Part shown: in pieces, positions 7,877 to 15,913 of the stretch
Layout of the letters: each line of letters begins with the position of its first letter
Numbering within the stretch: the first letter of the stretch is position 1
From: CAYOXD01 sp964407825
Lineage (GTDB): Bacteria > Desulfobacterota > Desulfobacteria > Desulfobacterales > JAFDDL01
Assembly (NCBI GenBank): GCA_964407825.1
Contig: CAYOXD010000011.1
Span: forward strand, 1-50,059
Direction: 5' to 3'
DNA: 50,059 nt
Made by a program: the position numbers and the translations under genes
The notes under the pieces: model-generated
Told to the model about the DNA's origin: nothing
The model's input: the letters and a program-made list of their open reading frames with translations, nothing else
Database searches by the model: none

Positions 7877-9613
7877 CTAACCATCAGCCGGTTCCGGCGC
7901 CATCGCGGTGGCCTCTGAATGGACCGGCAACCGGATGATAAAGGAAGTCCCCTCGCCGATCTTGCTGCGTACATCGATGGTACCGCCGTGGTCCGTAATA
8001 ATGTTGTAGGCCAGGTTAAGGCCCAGCCCCGTTCCCTTCCCAACAGCCTTGGTGGTAAAGAAGGGATCGAAGATCTTGGCCAGGTGTTCCTCCGGGATAC
8101 CGCAACCGTTGTCCGTGATGACAATCTCGATGTGATCGGATACCCGCTGGGTACGGATCCGGATGAGGCCGTCTGCCTCGATGGCGTGGGCGGCGTTGAC
8201 CAGGAGGTTCATGATCACCTGGTTTATCCGCTGGGGGTAGCATTCCACCAGGGGGATCTCCCCCAGATCCTTTTCCACGGTGGCCTTGTATTTGATCTCG
8301 TTCCAGACGATGTTCAAAGTGCTGTTGATGTTCTCGTTGATATCGGACGGTTTCTTCGCATCCTCTCCGGGATGGGAAAAGGCCTTTAAATCGTTCACGA
8401 TCTTCTTTATCCGCTGGGTCCCCTCCATGGATTCGGAAATAAGCGGCGCCATGTCATCCAGGATAAACCCGATATCCTCGTCCTCTTCCACGGACTTGAT
8501 TTTTCCAAGGAGCGCAGCGGCGTCCCCGGCCTCTCCGGGCATATATCCCTGCACCCAGTCCACCAGCTGCCGATAGAGGCCGACGGCCTTCGACAGGCTC
8601 TGCTGGTAGTCGGAAAGGCTCTTCAAATTGCTGCTCACGTAACCGGTGGGATTATTGATCTCGTGGGCGACGCCCGCTGCCAACTGCCCGATGGAGGCCA
8701 TCTTTTCCGACTGCAGCACCCGCAACTGGCTCTCCTTCAGCTGCTGCAGGGTATTTTCGAGGGTGATGTTTTTCTGGTTGATCTGTTTGACCGCCTGGGT
8801 CAGTTTTTGATTCAGCTCGTTGATCTTTCGGTTTTTTTCCCTCTCCTCGGTAATGTCCCGGCAGATGAGCACCACCTGCAGCGTTTCCCCCGCCTCACTC
8901 TTGACGGGCAGGGCGCTGAGCTGCTTGAAACAGTTCTGTCCCTTGGCGTCCTTTAAGGCCACCTCCCGCAGGCTCCGCTCGCCCTCCGAGAAACAGCGCT
9001 GTACCATGGCGGCACCCACATCCTGACCCTCCGCATCCGTCATGAGCGCCGAGACGGATGCATAGGGCTGACCGAACAGGTTTTCATAGCTCAGGTCACG
9101 CGAGTTCACAAAAGAAAAATTAGCCGATGCGATATTCATGTTCCGATCGATGGCGATGATTTCCTCCCGGAGCGAATCGAACACCGTCCGGAATTTATTC
9201 CGGCTCTCGGCAATCATGGACTCCAGTTTGATATGGTCGTTCTCCAGGCGGATCACCCGTTCGCCCGTAGCGATGCGAGCCAGAAGCTCCTTGGGGTTGA
9301 AGGGCTTCAGGACAAAATCATCCGCTCCGCTCTGGAGCATCTTGACCTGATCCTCCTTATTCTCCTTTCCGGATAGAACGATGATGTAGGTGTAATACCC
9401 GACATCGGCGGATCGAATCCGTCGGCACAATTCCATCCCATCCATCTCAGGCATCATCCAGTCGGTGATGACGATGGAGGCGCGGTTGGCCTGGAAGTAT
9501 TCCCAGGCCCTCTCGCCGTTTTCCACCATCACCACCTCAAACCCTTGCGACTTCAACACCTTTTCGAGGATGGCCTTGTCTATCCTGTCATCATCAACGA
9601 CCAGTATCTTCAT
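7877..9613 (-). CDS. REC-PAS sensor histidine kinase
   Basis: A soluble 578-residue histidine kinase with an unusual but known order. The receiver domain comes first (residues 1-120, phospho-acceptor D51 in ITDWMMP, KPF near 103). A PAS domain follows at about 140-258, ending in the typical CRDITEERE, then a coiled coil, and a HisKA region with MASIGQLAAGVAHEINNP (H317). The HATPase part has the N box MNLLVNAAHAI, the G1 box DNGCGIPE, the F box IFDPFFTTK and the G2 box GTGLGLNLAY. No membrane helix is present. The ATG at 9613 is chosen because GAGG lies eight bases before it; a GTG nine bases earlier lacks a site. It most likely signals to the HD-GYP regulator just downstream. Confidence 0.95.
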   Translation of the reverse strand: MKILVVDDDRIDKAILEKVLKSQGFEVVMVENGERAWEYFQANRASIVITDWMMPEMDGMELCRRIRSADVGYYTYIIVLSGKENKEDQVKMLQSGADDFVLKPFNPKELLARIATGERVIRLENDHIKLESMIAESRNKFRTVFDSLREEIIAIDRNMNIASANFSFVNSRDLSYENLFGQPYASVSALMTDAEGQDVGAAMVQRCFSEGERSLREVALKDAKGQNCFKQLSALPVKSEAGETLQVVLICRDITEEREKNRKINELNQKLTQAVKQINQKNITLENTLQQLKESQLRVLQSEKMASIGQLAAGVAHEINNPTGYVSSNLKSLSDYQQSLSKAVGLYRQLVDWVQGYMPGEAGDAAALLGKIKSVEEDEDIGFILDDMAPLISESMEGTQRIKKIVNDLKAFSHPGEDAKKPSDINENINSTLNIVWNEIKYKATVEKDLGEIPLVECYPQRINQVIMNLLVNAAHAIEADGLIRIRTQRVSDHIEIVITDNGCGIPEEHLAKIFDPFFTTKAVGKGTGLGLNLAYNIITDHGGTIDVRSKIGEGTSFIIRLPVHSEATAMAPEPADG

Positions 9614-9750
9614 GCTCTCCACCTCGTTCGTTCATGGGCCTCCCTCCTTCACGGCCCTCCCGCATTCGGCATTCCTCTCACCCCTTCTCTATCCATCGTC
9701 GAAAGCGGCCTGGGCTTTAGCCGATACGCCTCCCAAAGAACTGGTCTCCG

Positions 9751-11160
9751 TCATCCTCCCGCCTTCAGAGCGGTCGATATCTCCATGACGGCCGCCTTTC
9801 CATCCCCAAAGAGCATCAGGGTATGGTCAAACACAAAGAGCGGATTGGGGATTCCCGCGAACCCCGGACTCAAACTGCGCTTGATCACAATCACGGTCTT
9901 CGATTTATCCACATCCAGGATCGGCATCCCCGCAATGGGGCTGTCGGGGTTTTCCCGCGCATCCGGATTCACCACGTCATTGGCGCCGATCACGATGGCC
10001 ACATCCACCTGGTCGAACACGGCATTGGCCGCATCCAGGTCCTTCAGCCGGTCATAGGCGATATCGGCTTCCGCCAGGAGCACGTTCATGTGCCCGGGCA
10101 TGCGGCCGGCCACCGGGTGGATGGCAAAGCTCACCTCGATGCCGCGTTCTTCGAGGAGCCGGGACAGATCCCGAACCGCGTGCTGGGCCTGGGACACCGC
10201 CATGCCATAGCCCGGCACAATCGCGACCGATCGGGCCGACTCCAGCATCATGGCCACCTCATCTGCGGAGGTGGCCTTGATCCTGCCCTCGTAAAAGGCA
10301 TCCCCGCCGGTCCGGGAGGCGCCGCCCCCCAAGGCCGTACCGAAAATTACATTGACAAAGGAACGATTCATGGCCCGGCACATGATCCGTGTCAGGATAA
10401 GCCCGGAGGCCCCCACCAGAGAACCGGATATGATCAGCACAGGGTTGCTGAAGACAAATCCCGTGCCGCAGGCCGCCAGCCCGGAATAGGCGTTAAGGGC
10501 CGCGATCACCACCGGCATATCAGCCCCGCCGATGGGTGCCACCAGGAAAATTCCCAGCAGGCAGGCCAGAATCGTCATCGCCCAGAACCAGCCTTGCCCC
10601 CCCTGCTGCGACACCACCAGCACGGCACACAGGAAACAGCCACCGGCCAGGGTCCCGTTGACCCATTTCTGAGCCGGCACCACCAGGTTCTTACGGATCA
10701 GTCCCGCCAGTTTGGCGAATGCCACGAGGCTGCCCCAGAAGGTCACGGCGCCGATGATCACCGCGGCGACGGTGGAGATCAGGACCTGGTCACTGACCGG
10801 TGCCCCACCCCCCTGTACCCCCTGAGCGCCGAGCGCCAGGGCCGCACCGGCCACCAGCACGGAGGCGCCGCCCCCGAACCCGTTGAAGATCGCCACCATC
10901 TGGGGCATGCCCGTCATCTGTATCCGGAGGGCCAGAACCGCGCCGATGGCGCTGCCGATGGCAAGTCCCGCCAGAATGGAGATCCAGTTCAGCCCCCCCT
11001 GACTGGCCAGGGCGGTCACCGCGGCCAGCAGCATCCCCAGAGCCCCGACAAGGTTTCCCCGAAGGGCGGTGCGGGGGTGGGTAAGACCCTTGAGGCCGAA
11101 AATGAACAGGACCGATGAGACCAGGTAGAGGAGATCGGCCACCTTATCGCCCATGGGCAT
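9751..11160 (-). CDS. pntB: NAD(P) transhydrogenase beta subunit
   Basis: PntB is the membrane and NADP(H)-binding subunit of proton-translocating transhydrogenase, which uses the proton gradient to drive hydride transfer from NADH to NADP+. The 469 residues contain about nine hydrophobic helices in the first 270 residues, including GFGGGASVLVAGAALALG, followed by the NADP(H) domain III. Visible there are IVPGYGMAVSQAQH, FAIHPVAGRMPGHMNVLLAEA, IGANDVVNP and SPGFAGIPNPLF, all typical of the family. The start lies within the last codons of the small subunit gene (17-base overlap) with AAGGA just upstream, so the two are translated together. NADPH made here may balance the isocitrate flux controlled by the adjacent genes. 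Confidence 0.97.
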   Translation of the reverse strand: MPMGDKVADLLYLVSSVLFIFGLKGLTHPRTALRGNLVGALGMLLAAVTALASQGGLNWISILAGLAIGSAIGAVLALRIQMTGMPQMVAIFNGFGGGASVLVAGAALALGAQGVQGGGAPVSDQVLISTVAAVIIGAVTFWGSLVAFAKLAGLIRKNLVVPAQKWVNGTLAGGCFLCAVLVVSQQGGQGWFWAMTILACLLGIFLVAPIGGADMPVVIAALNAYSGLAACGTGFVFSNPVLIISGSLVGASGLILTRIMCRAMNRSFVNVIFGTALGGGASRTGGDAFYEGRIKATSADEVAMMLESARSVAIVPGYGMAVSQAQHAVRDLSRLLEERGIEVSFAIHPVAGRMPGHMNVLLAEADIAYDRLKDLDAANAVFDQVDVAIVIGANDVVNPDARENPDSPIAGMPILDVDKSKTVIVIKRSLSPGFAGIPNPLFVFDHTLMLFGDGKAAVMEISTALKAGG

Positions 11161-11437
11161 CGTCCTTCCTTTTAAACATCCCCAGCATGCGGTGGGTCAC
11201 CATAAACCCACCGACAATATTGATGGTGGCCATTATGATGGCCACAACGCCCAGCAGGGTGGCCAGAGCGCCCGACCCGGTCTTTGCCGACACCAGCGCC
11301 CCCACCAGGGTAATCCCGCTGATGGCGTTGGTGCCGCTCATCAGAGGGGTGTGCAGGGTGGGCGGCACCTTGGTGATCACCTCCAGGCCCACAAAAAGCG
11401 CCAACACGAAAATCGTCAACAATGCCACAATATCCAT
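11144..11437 (-). CDS. NAD(P) transhydrogenase small alpha subunit (PntAB type)
   Basis: A 97-residue membrane protein corresponding to the C-terminal membrane part of a full-length PntA; in many bacteria it is a separate gene. Three hydrophobic helices are visible: VALLTIFVLALFVGLEVI, then SGITLVGALVSA after the conserved motif PPTLHTPLMSGTNAISGI, and TLLGVVAIIMATINIVGGF with VTHRMLGMFKRK at the end. The ATG at 11437 is chosen over a 32-codon longer frame because the longer part is unrelated and AAGGAG lies upstream of this ATG. It sits 38 bases after pntA and overlaps pntB by 17 bases. The three genes form the split three-subunit form of the enzyme. Confidence 0.96.
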   Translation of the reverse strand: MDIVALLTIFVLALFVGLEVITKVPPTLHTPLMSGTNAISGITLVGALVSAKTGSGALATLLGVVAIIMATINIVGGFMVTHRMLGMFKRKDDAHGR

Positions 11438-11475
11438 CCGAATCCATCTCCTTTGGGAATCCGGCAAAGGCCGGT

Positions 11476-12633
11476 CTAGGGTTCCCCCGCAAGCTCCCTT
11501 ACCTGGGGATTGACGACACTGCCCCCGTGGCATACCAGCGCACCCGCGGTAATGGGATCCTCCGCACTCACGTTGAGTGTCCCCCCGGGGTCCACTAGGT
11601 GCGAGAAAAGGCTCGTGATGTTTCTGGCCAGCATCTGGCTTGCGTGATAGGGCACCATCGAAGGAAGGTTATCATAGCCGATGATGGTCACCCCATGGTG
11701 CTCGACCACCTGCCCGGGGATCGTCAATTCGCAGTTCCCGCCCCTTTCGGCCGCCAGATCCACCACCACCGAACCGGGTGCCATCGCCTGCACCATGGCA
11801 CCGGTAATCAGCATGGGCGCCCGTTTCCCTGGGACGGCGGCCGTGGAAATCACTACATCGTGCTGGGATACCACCTCCCCCATGCGGGCCTGCTGCCTCA
11901 AATAGAACGCCTCGCTCTGGGCCTTGGCATACCCGCCCGCATCCTCGGTATCCTCCGTTTCAAGATCGAACTCCACAAACTTGGCGCCAACGCTCTCCAC
12001 CTGCTCCCGCACCACCGGCCGCAGATCGTAAGCCGACACCAGGGCACCGAGGCGGCGGGCTGACGCACAGGCCTGGAGGCCTGCCACGCCGGCTCCGATC
12101 ACAAACACGCGGGCGGGTGAAAGGGAACCGGCCGCCGTGATCATCATGGGAAAAACCCTGGGAAGCGCCGCTGCCGCCAGGAGAACCGCCTTATATCCGG
12201 CCAGGCTGGCCATTGAGGACAGGGCGTCCATGGTCTGGGCCCGGGTAATGCGGGGGATCAACTCCAGGGCAAAGGCGGTGATGCCCGCCCGGGCCGTATC
12301 CCGGGTCATGTCCAGGGCCGTCAGGGGCTCGAGAAACCCGATGAGGCTCTGCCCCGTCCTCATCAGGGAAAGATCCGCCGCCCCGCCCTGGGGATTGGCC
12401 CCCGGGCCCCGCACCATGAACAGCACCTGGGCGGCCGAAAACAGATCAGCGCGCTCCCCCACCACCCGGGCCCCCCGCTGGGTATACGCCTCGTCCGGAT
12501 AGCCGGCCAGAACACCGGCGTCCTTTTCCACCAGCACCTGGTGACCGGCCTTCGCAAGGGACGACACCAGCCCCGGAACGAGCGCCACCCGCCGCTCGCC
12601 TGGGCAGGTTTCCTTTACAACACCGACAATCAT
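11476..12633 (-). CDS. pntA: NAD(P) transhydrogenase alpha subunit, NAD-binding part
   Basis: The soluble NAD(H)-binding domain I of transhydrogenase, 385 residues. It begins with IVGVVKETCPGERRVALVPG, the alanine dehydrogenase/PNT N-terminal signature, has LELIPRITRAQTMDALSSMAS at about 140-160, and the dinucleotide motif VFVIGAGVAGLQA near 190. Later it shows the RQD-loop-equivalent region KAQSEAFYLRQQARM and LITGAMVQAMAPGSVVVDLAAERGGN. The membrane part of alpha is encoded separately by the next gene. The ATG overlaps the stop of aceA by four bases (ATGA), so translation is coupled to isocitrate lyase, an arrangement that ties NADPH supply to the glyoxylate bypass. Confidence 0.97.
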   Translation of the reverse strand: MIVGVVKETCPGERRVALVPGLVSSLAKAGHQVLVEKDAGVLAGYPDEAYTQRGARVVGERADLFSAAQVLFMVRGPGANPQGGAADLSLMRTGQSLIGFLEPLTALDMTRDTARAGITAFALELIPRITRAQTMDALSSMASLAGYKAVLLAAAALPRVFPMMITAAGSLSPARVFVIGAGVAGLQACASARRLGALVSAYDLRPVVREQVESVGAKFVEFDLETEDTEDAGGYAKAQSEAFYLRQQARMGEVVSQHDVVISTAAVPGKRAPMLITGAMVQAMAPGSVVVDLAAERGGNCELTIPGQVVEHHGVTIIGYDNLPSMVPYHASQMLARNITSLFSHLVDPGGTLNVSAEDPITAGALVCHGGSVVNPQVRELAGEP

Positions 12634-13982
12634 GATCTCCTCTTCTGGAACTGGGCCGTTTCCGTCGATTCCGCCAGGGCCCCCACCGAGCTTTCTCCCC
12701 CGGTGATGGCATTCATGACCCGGTCGAAGTACCCCGTCCCCACGAATTTCTGGTGGGTGATGGCCCGGAAGCCCTCCTTTTCGCTGTGGGTGAATTCCGC
12801 CTGCTGGAATTCGGAATAGGCCGTCATGCCGCTTCTCCGGTAGTTATAGGCCAGGTCGAACATGCCCAGGTTCAGGGCGTGAAAACCGGCAAGGGTCACG
12901 AACTGGAACTTGTATCCCATGGCGCCGAGTTCCCGTTGAAAAACGGCGATGGTGGCATCGTCGAGATTCGCCTTCCAGTTGAAGGACGGAGAGCAGTTGT
13001 AGGCCAGCAGTTTCCCCGGGTGCTGGGCATGAATCCCCTCGGCAAAAACTTTTGCCTGGGCCAGGTCCGGCGTGGCCGTTTCACACCAGACCATGTCCGC
13101 ATAGGGCGCATAGGCCACCCCCCTGGCGATGGCCATTTCGATGCCCCCGGTGATGGCATGGAAGCCTTCCGCCGTTCGCTCCGCTCCGGTGATGAAGGGG
13201 CGATCGGCCGGATCGATGTCGTTTGTGAGAAGCTTTGCGGAAAAGGCATCGGTGCGAGCCACCAGCACGGTGGGAACCGCACAGATATCTGCCGCCATAC
13301 GGGCGGCGATCAATTTGGCGATAAACTCCCGGACCGGCACCAGCACCTTGCCCCCCATGTGGCCGCACTTCTTTGCGGAGGCAAGCTGGTCCTCGAAGTG
13401 CACGCCCGCGGCGCCGGCCTCGATCATCTCCCGCATGAGCTCCATGGCGTTGAGGGGGCCACCGAAACCCGCCTCCGCATCGGCAACGATGGGGGCAAAC
13501 CAGTAGGGTCCCCCCTTACGTCCATCGAGCACCTGGATCTGATCGGCCCGGCGAAGAGCATTGTTGATGCGTCGCACCACCGCCGGCACACTGTTGGAGG
13601 GATACAGGCTCTGGTCCGGGTACATCTGACCGGCCAGGTTGTTGTCGGCCGCCACCTGCCATCCGCTCAAATAGATGGCCTCCAGGCCCGCCTCCACCTG
13701 CTGGACGGCCTGGTTTCCGGTGAGGGCGCCGAGGGCCGGAAGGTACGGCTCGCCGTGCAGCAGCTGCCACAGCCGTGCGGCGCCGGCGCGGGCCAGGGTA
13801 TGTTCCACGTGCAGGGTCCCGCGAAGCTTCAGGACCTCCTCCGGGCTGTAGGGCCGGACAATGCCCCGCCACCTGGGATCCGATGCCCATTCCCGCTTGA
13901 GGCAATCGACTTCATCCGGAAATATCTCATGGCAGGAAAGCCTTTCACATAGCTTTTCCGCCCTCTCTTCAATGGTCTCCAT
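12630..13982 (-). CDS. aceA: Isocitrate lyase
   Basis: Isocitrate lyase splits isocitrate into succinate and glyoxylate, the first step of the glyoxylate bypass. The 450 residues show YLPALGALTGNQAVQQVEAGL and AIYLSGWQVAADNN, the metal-binding VADAEAGFGG, the catalytic-loop signature KKCGHMGGKVL with the active-site cysteine, VARTDAFSAKLLTND, and the C-terminal NCSPSFNW and FQFVTLAGFHALN. The ATG at 13982 is preferred over one eight codons upstream because AGGAGA is correctly spaced before it. It lies 66 bases downstream of aceB and its stop overlaps pntA by four bases. The cluster aceK-aceB-aceA-pnt on one strand is unusual for a sulfate reducer. Confidence 0.98.
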   Translation of the reverse strand: METIEERAEKLCERLSCHEIFPDEVDCLKREWASDPRWRGIVRPYSPEEVLKLRGTLHVEHTLARAGAARLWQLLHGEPYLPALGALTGNQAVQQVEAGLEAIYLSGWQVAADNNLAGQMYPDQSLYPSNSVPAVVRRINNALRRADQIQVLDGRKGGPYWFAPIVADAEAGFGGPLNAMELMREMIEAGAAGVHFEDQLASAKKCGHMGGKVLVPVREFIAKLIAARMAADICAVPTVLVARTDAFSAKLLTNDIDPADRPFITGAERTAEGFHAITGGIEMAIARGVAYAPYADMVWCETATPDLAQAKVFAEGIHAQHPGKLLAYNCSPSFNWKANLDDATIAVFQRELGAMGYKFQFVTLAGFHALNLGMFDLAYNYRRSGMTAYSEFQQAEFTHSEKEGFRAITHQKFVGTGYFDRVMNAITGGESSVGALAESTETAQFQKRRS

Positions 13983-14048
13983 ATGTTCTTCTCCTGTTTC
14001 AGCCAAATGCGCCGGGCCTTCCGATAGCGACGTACAGATGAAAACGTG

Positions 14049-15647
14049 TCAGTCCAAATGCTCATAGGCCTTCAAGGTTAGAAATTCCGCCAGCTCAGGC
14101 TCGAGGATAATCTCCTCGAACAACCGGGCGGCCAGATCGAATGGCACCTTCTCATAGGTGTCGGGTCCCACATTTGTCCGGATCGATCTCATCTCCTCCG
14201 CAAGCACCTGGCGGAAAAGCGACGGGGTCACCTTCCGGCCGTCGGAGAGGACGCCCCGGGGATGGTGCACCCACTGCCACACCTGGGTGCGGCTGATCTC
14301 CGCCGTGGCCGCATCCTCCATCAGGTGGTTGAGGGGAACGCACCCGTTGCCGGCCAGCCAGTGGGCCATATATTGGACTCCGACATTGATGTTGGTGCGA
14401 AGCCCTGCCTCGGTAATCTCGCCGGCGGGCAGCCGCAGCAGGTCGGCAGCGCCCACCTGCAGATCGCTCAGCTGTCGGTCCAGCTGATTGGGCCCCGGCA
14501 TGAGCCGGTCGAACTCCCCCCGCGCCACGGCCACCAACCCCGGATGGGCCACCCAGGTGCCATCATGGCCGTCGCCTGCCTCGCGTATCTTGTCGGCGCG
14601 CACCTTCTCGAGGGCCCGGGCATTTTCTTCAGGATCGGTCTTGATGGGAATCTGGGCGGCCATACCGCCCATGGCGTGGGCGCCCCGGCGATGGCAGCGC
14701 TGGATGACCAGCCGCGAGTAGGCATGCATGCAGTGGCGAGTCATGGTAATCAGGGAGCGATCGGGGAACAGGTACCCGGGGACATTCTTAAACCGCTTGA
14801 TAAAGCTAAAAATATAATCCCATCGACCGCAGTTGAGCCCAACGATATGATCCTTTAGCTCGTATAGGATCTCGTCCAGTTCGAAGGCCGCCGGCAGGGT
14901 CTCGATCAGAACGGTCGCCTTGATGGTCCCTGCGGCAAGGCCGAGAAGCTTCTCGGATTCGCTGAACACATCATTCCACAGGCGTGCCTCCAGGTGGCTC
15001 TCCAGTTTGGGAAGGTAGAAATAGGGCCCGGAGCCCTTCTCCCTCAAAGGGGCCGCATTATGGAATAGATAAAGGCCGAAATCAAAGAGACTGCCGCTGA
15101 TGGGCATGCCTGCCACCCGCACGTGCTTTTCCACGAGATGCCACCCCCTGGGACGCACCAGCAGGACCGCCGGATGGTCCACCAGCCGGTAAGACTTGCC
15201 CTCGGGAGACTCGAAGGAGATGGTCTCCGCAACGGCATCCCGCAGGTTGATCTGCCCCTGGATCGTTCCCTCCCAGGTGGGGGAATGGGAATCCTCGAAA
15301 TCGGCCATGAAGGCGCTGGCCCCGGAGTTGAGGGCGTTGATGATCATCTTGCGTTCCACAGGACCGGTGATCTCCACCCGCCGGTCCAGCAGATCCTTCG
15401 GGATCGATGCGATTTTCCAGTCCGATTCCCGGATTTCTTTTGTTTCGGGAAGAAAATCCAACAGCTTACCGCCGTCGATACCGGCCTGGACCTCTCTTCT
15501 GCGATCCAGCAGTGCCGTTCGCCGTGAATCGAACCGGCGGTTCAATGCAGCCACAAATCCGAGCGCCGCCGGTGTCAGGATTTCCCCGTAGGCTGCTGGA
15601 AGGGCTCCTGTGATCTCGATATCATCCGTTTGCTGAAATGATGCCAT
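14049..15647 (-). CDS. aceB: Malate synthase A
   Basis: Condenses glyoxylate with acetyl-CoA to malate. The 532 residues match the short A form rather than the roughly 720-residue G form. Visible family segments are FMADFEDSHSPTWEG, VLLVRPRGWHLVEKHV (active-site arginine), VLIETLPAAFELDEILYEL with the metal-binding glutamate, LNCGRWDYIFSFIKRF, the GTWVAHPGLVAVA motif and the catalytic-aspartate motif EDAATAEISRTQVWQW. The frame is open for 96 more codons upstream, but the ATG at 15647 has GAGGGGG five bases before it and gives the standard N-terminus. The upstream 266-base leader after aceK contains competing hairpins near this ribosome-binding site. Confidence 0.97.
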   Translation of the reverse strand: MASFQQTDDIEITGALPAAYGEILTPAALGFVAALNRRFDSRRTALLDRRREVQAGIDGGKLLDFLPETKEIRESDWKIASIPKDLLDRRVEITGPVERKMIINALNSGASAFMADFEDSHSPTWEGTIQGQINLRDAVAETISFESPEGKSYRLVDHPAVLLVRPRGWHLVEKHVRVAGMPISGSLFDFGLYLFHNAAPLREKGSGPYFYLPKLESHLEARLWNDVFSESEKLLGLAAGTIKATVLIETLPAAFELDEILYELKDHIVGLNCGRWDYIFSFIKRFKNVPGYLFPDRSLITMTRHCMHAYSRLVIQRCHRRGAHAMGGMAAQIPIKTDPEENARALEKVRADKIREAGDGHDGTWVAHPGLVAVARGEFDRLMPGPNQLDRQLSDLQVGAADLLRLPAGEITEAGLRTNINVGVQYMAHWLAGNGCVPLNHLMEDAATAEISRTQVWQWVHHPRGVLSDGRKVTPSLFRQVLAEEMRSIRTNVGPDTYEKVPFDLAARLFEEIILEPELAEFLTLKAYEHLD

Positions 15648-15913
15648 GGATACCCCCTCATTCATGCGGGAAAAAGGTTGGAGAGACATTCTTCTCCCCC
15701 TGCGGGGGGATGGGTCACGAAAGCCCGCCATCGGGATATTCGGGGAGAAGACACTCCCATGATAAGACATGCCTCTTCGATTCGTCAACTTCGCTGGGCA
15801 GCGAGCAACGATTCTAACTGAACAAGGTCCGTTAAACCCGGCCATGTTGGACCAGGCGTTCGGCGCCACACTCAACAGCGTCAAGTGACCGTAGGATGCA
15901 GCGGCGAGTACGA
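15648..15913 (-). promoter_or_regulatory. Structured leader between aceK and aceB
   Basis: The 266-base gap holds two overlapping RNA structures when read on the minus strand. A nine-base perfect inverted repeat, cttctcccc at 15691-15699 and ggggagaag at 15742-15750, spans 42 bases. A tighter hairpin with a six-base stem and four-base loop lies at 15695-15710. Both need the same G run at 15695-15699, so they exclude each other. The run of six C residues in the hairpin could also pair with the GAGGGGG ribosome-binding site of aceB. A small cccg/cggg hairpin lies between the arms. This suggests conditional control of aceB translation or an mRNA processing site. No T-rich tail is present, so it is not a simple terminator. 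Confidence 0.45.

Noticed and set aside
9823..11118. A 431-codon open frame on the plus strand
   Set aside because: It is antisense to pntB, is rich in His/Gly/Gln as expected of a shadow frame in GC-rich DNA, and shows no family motif.
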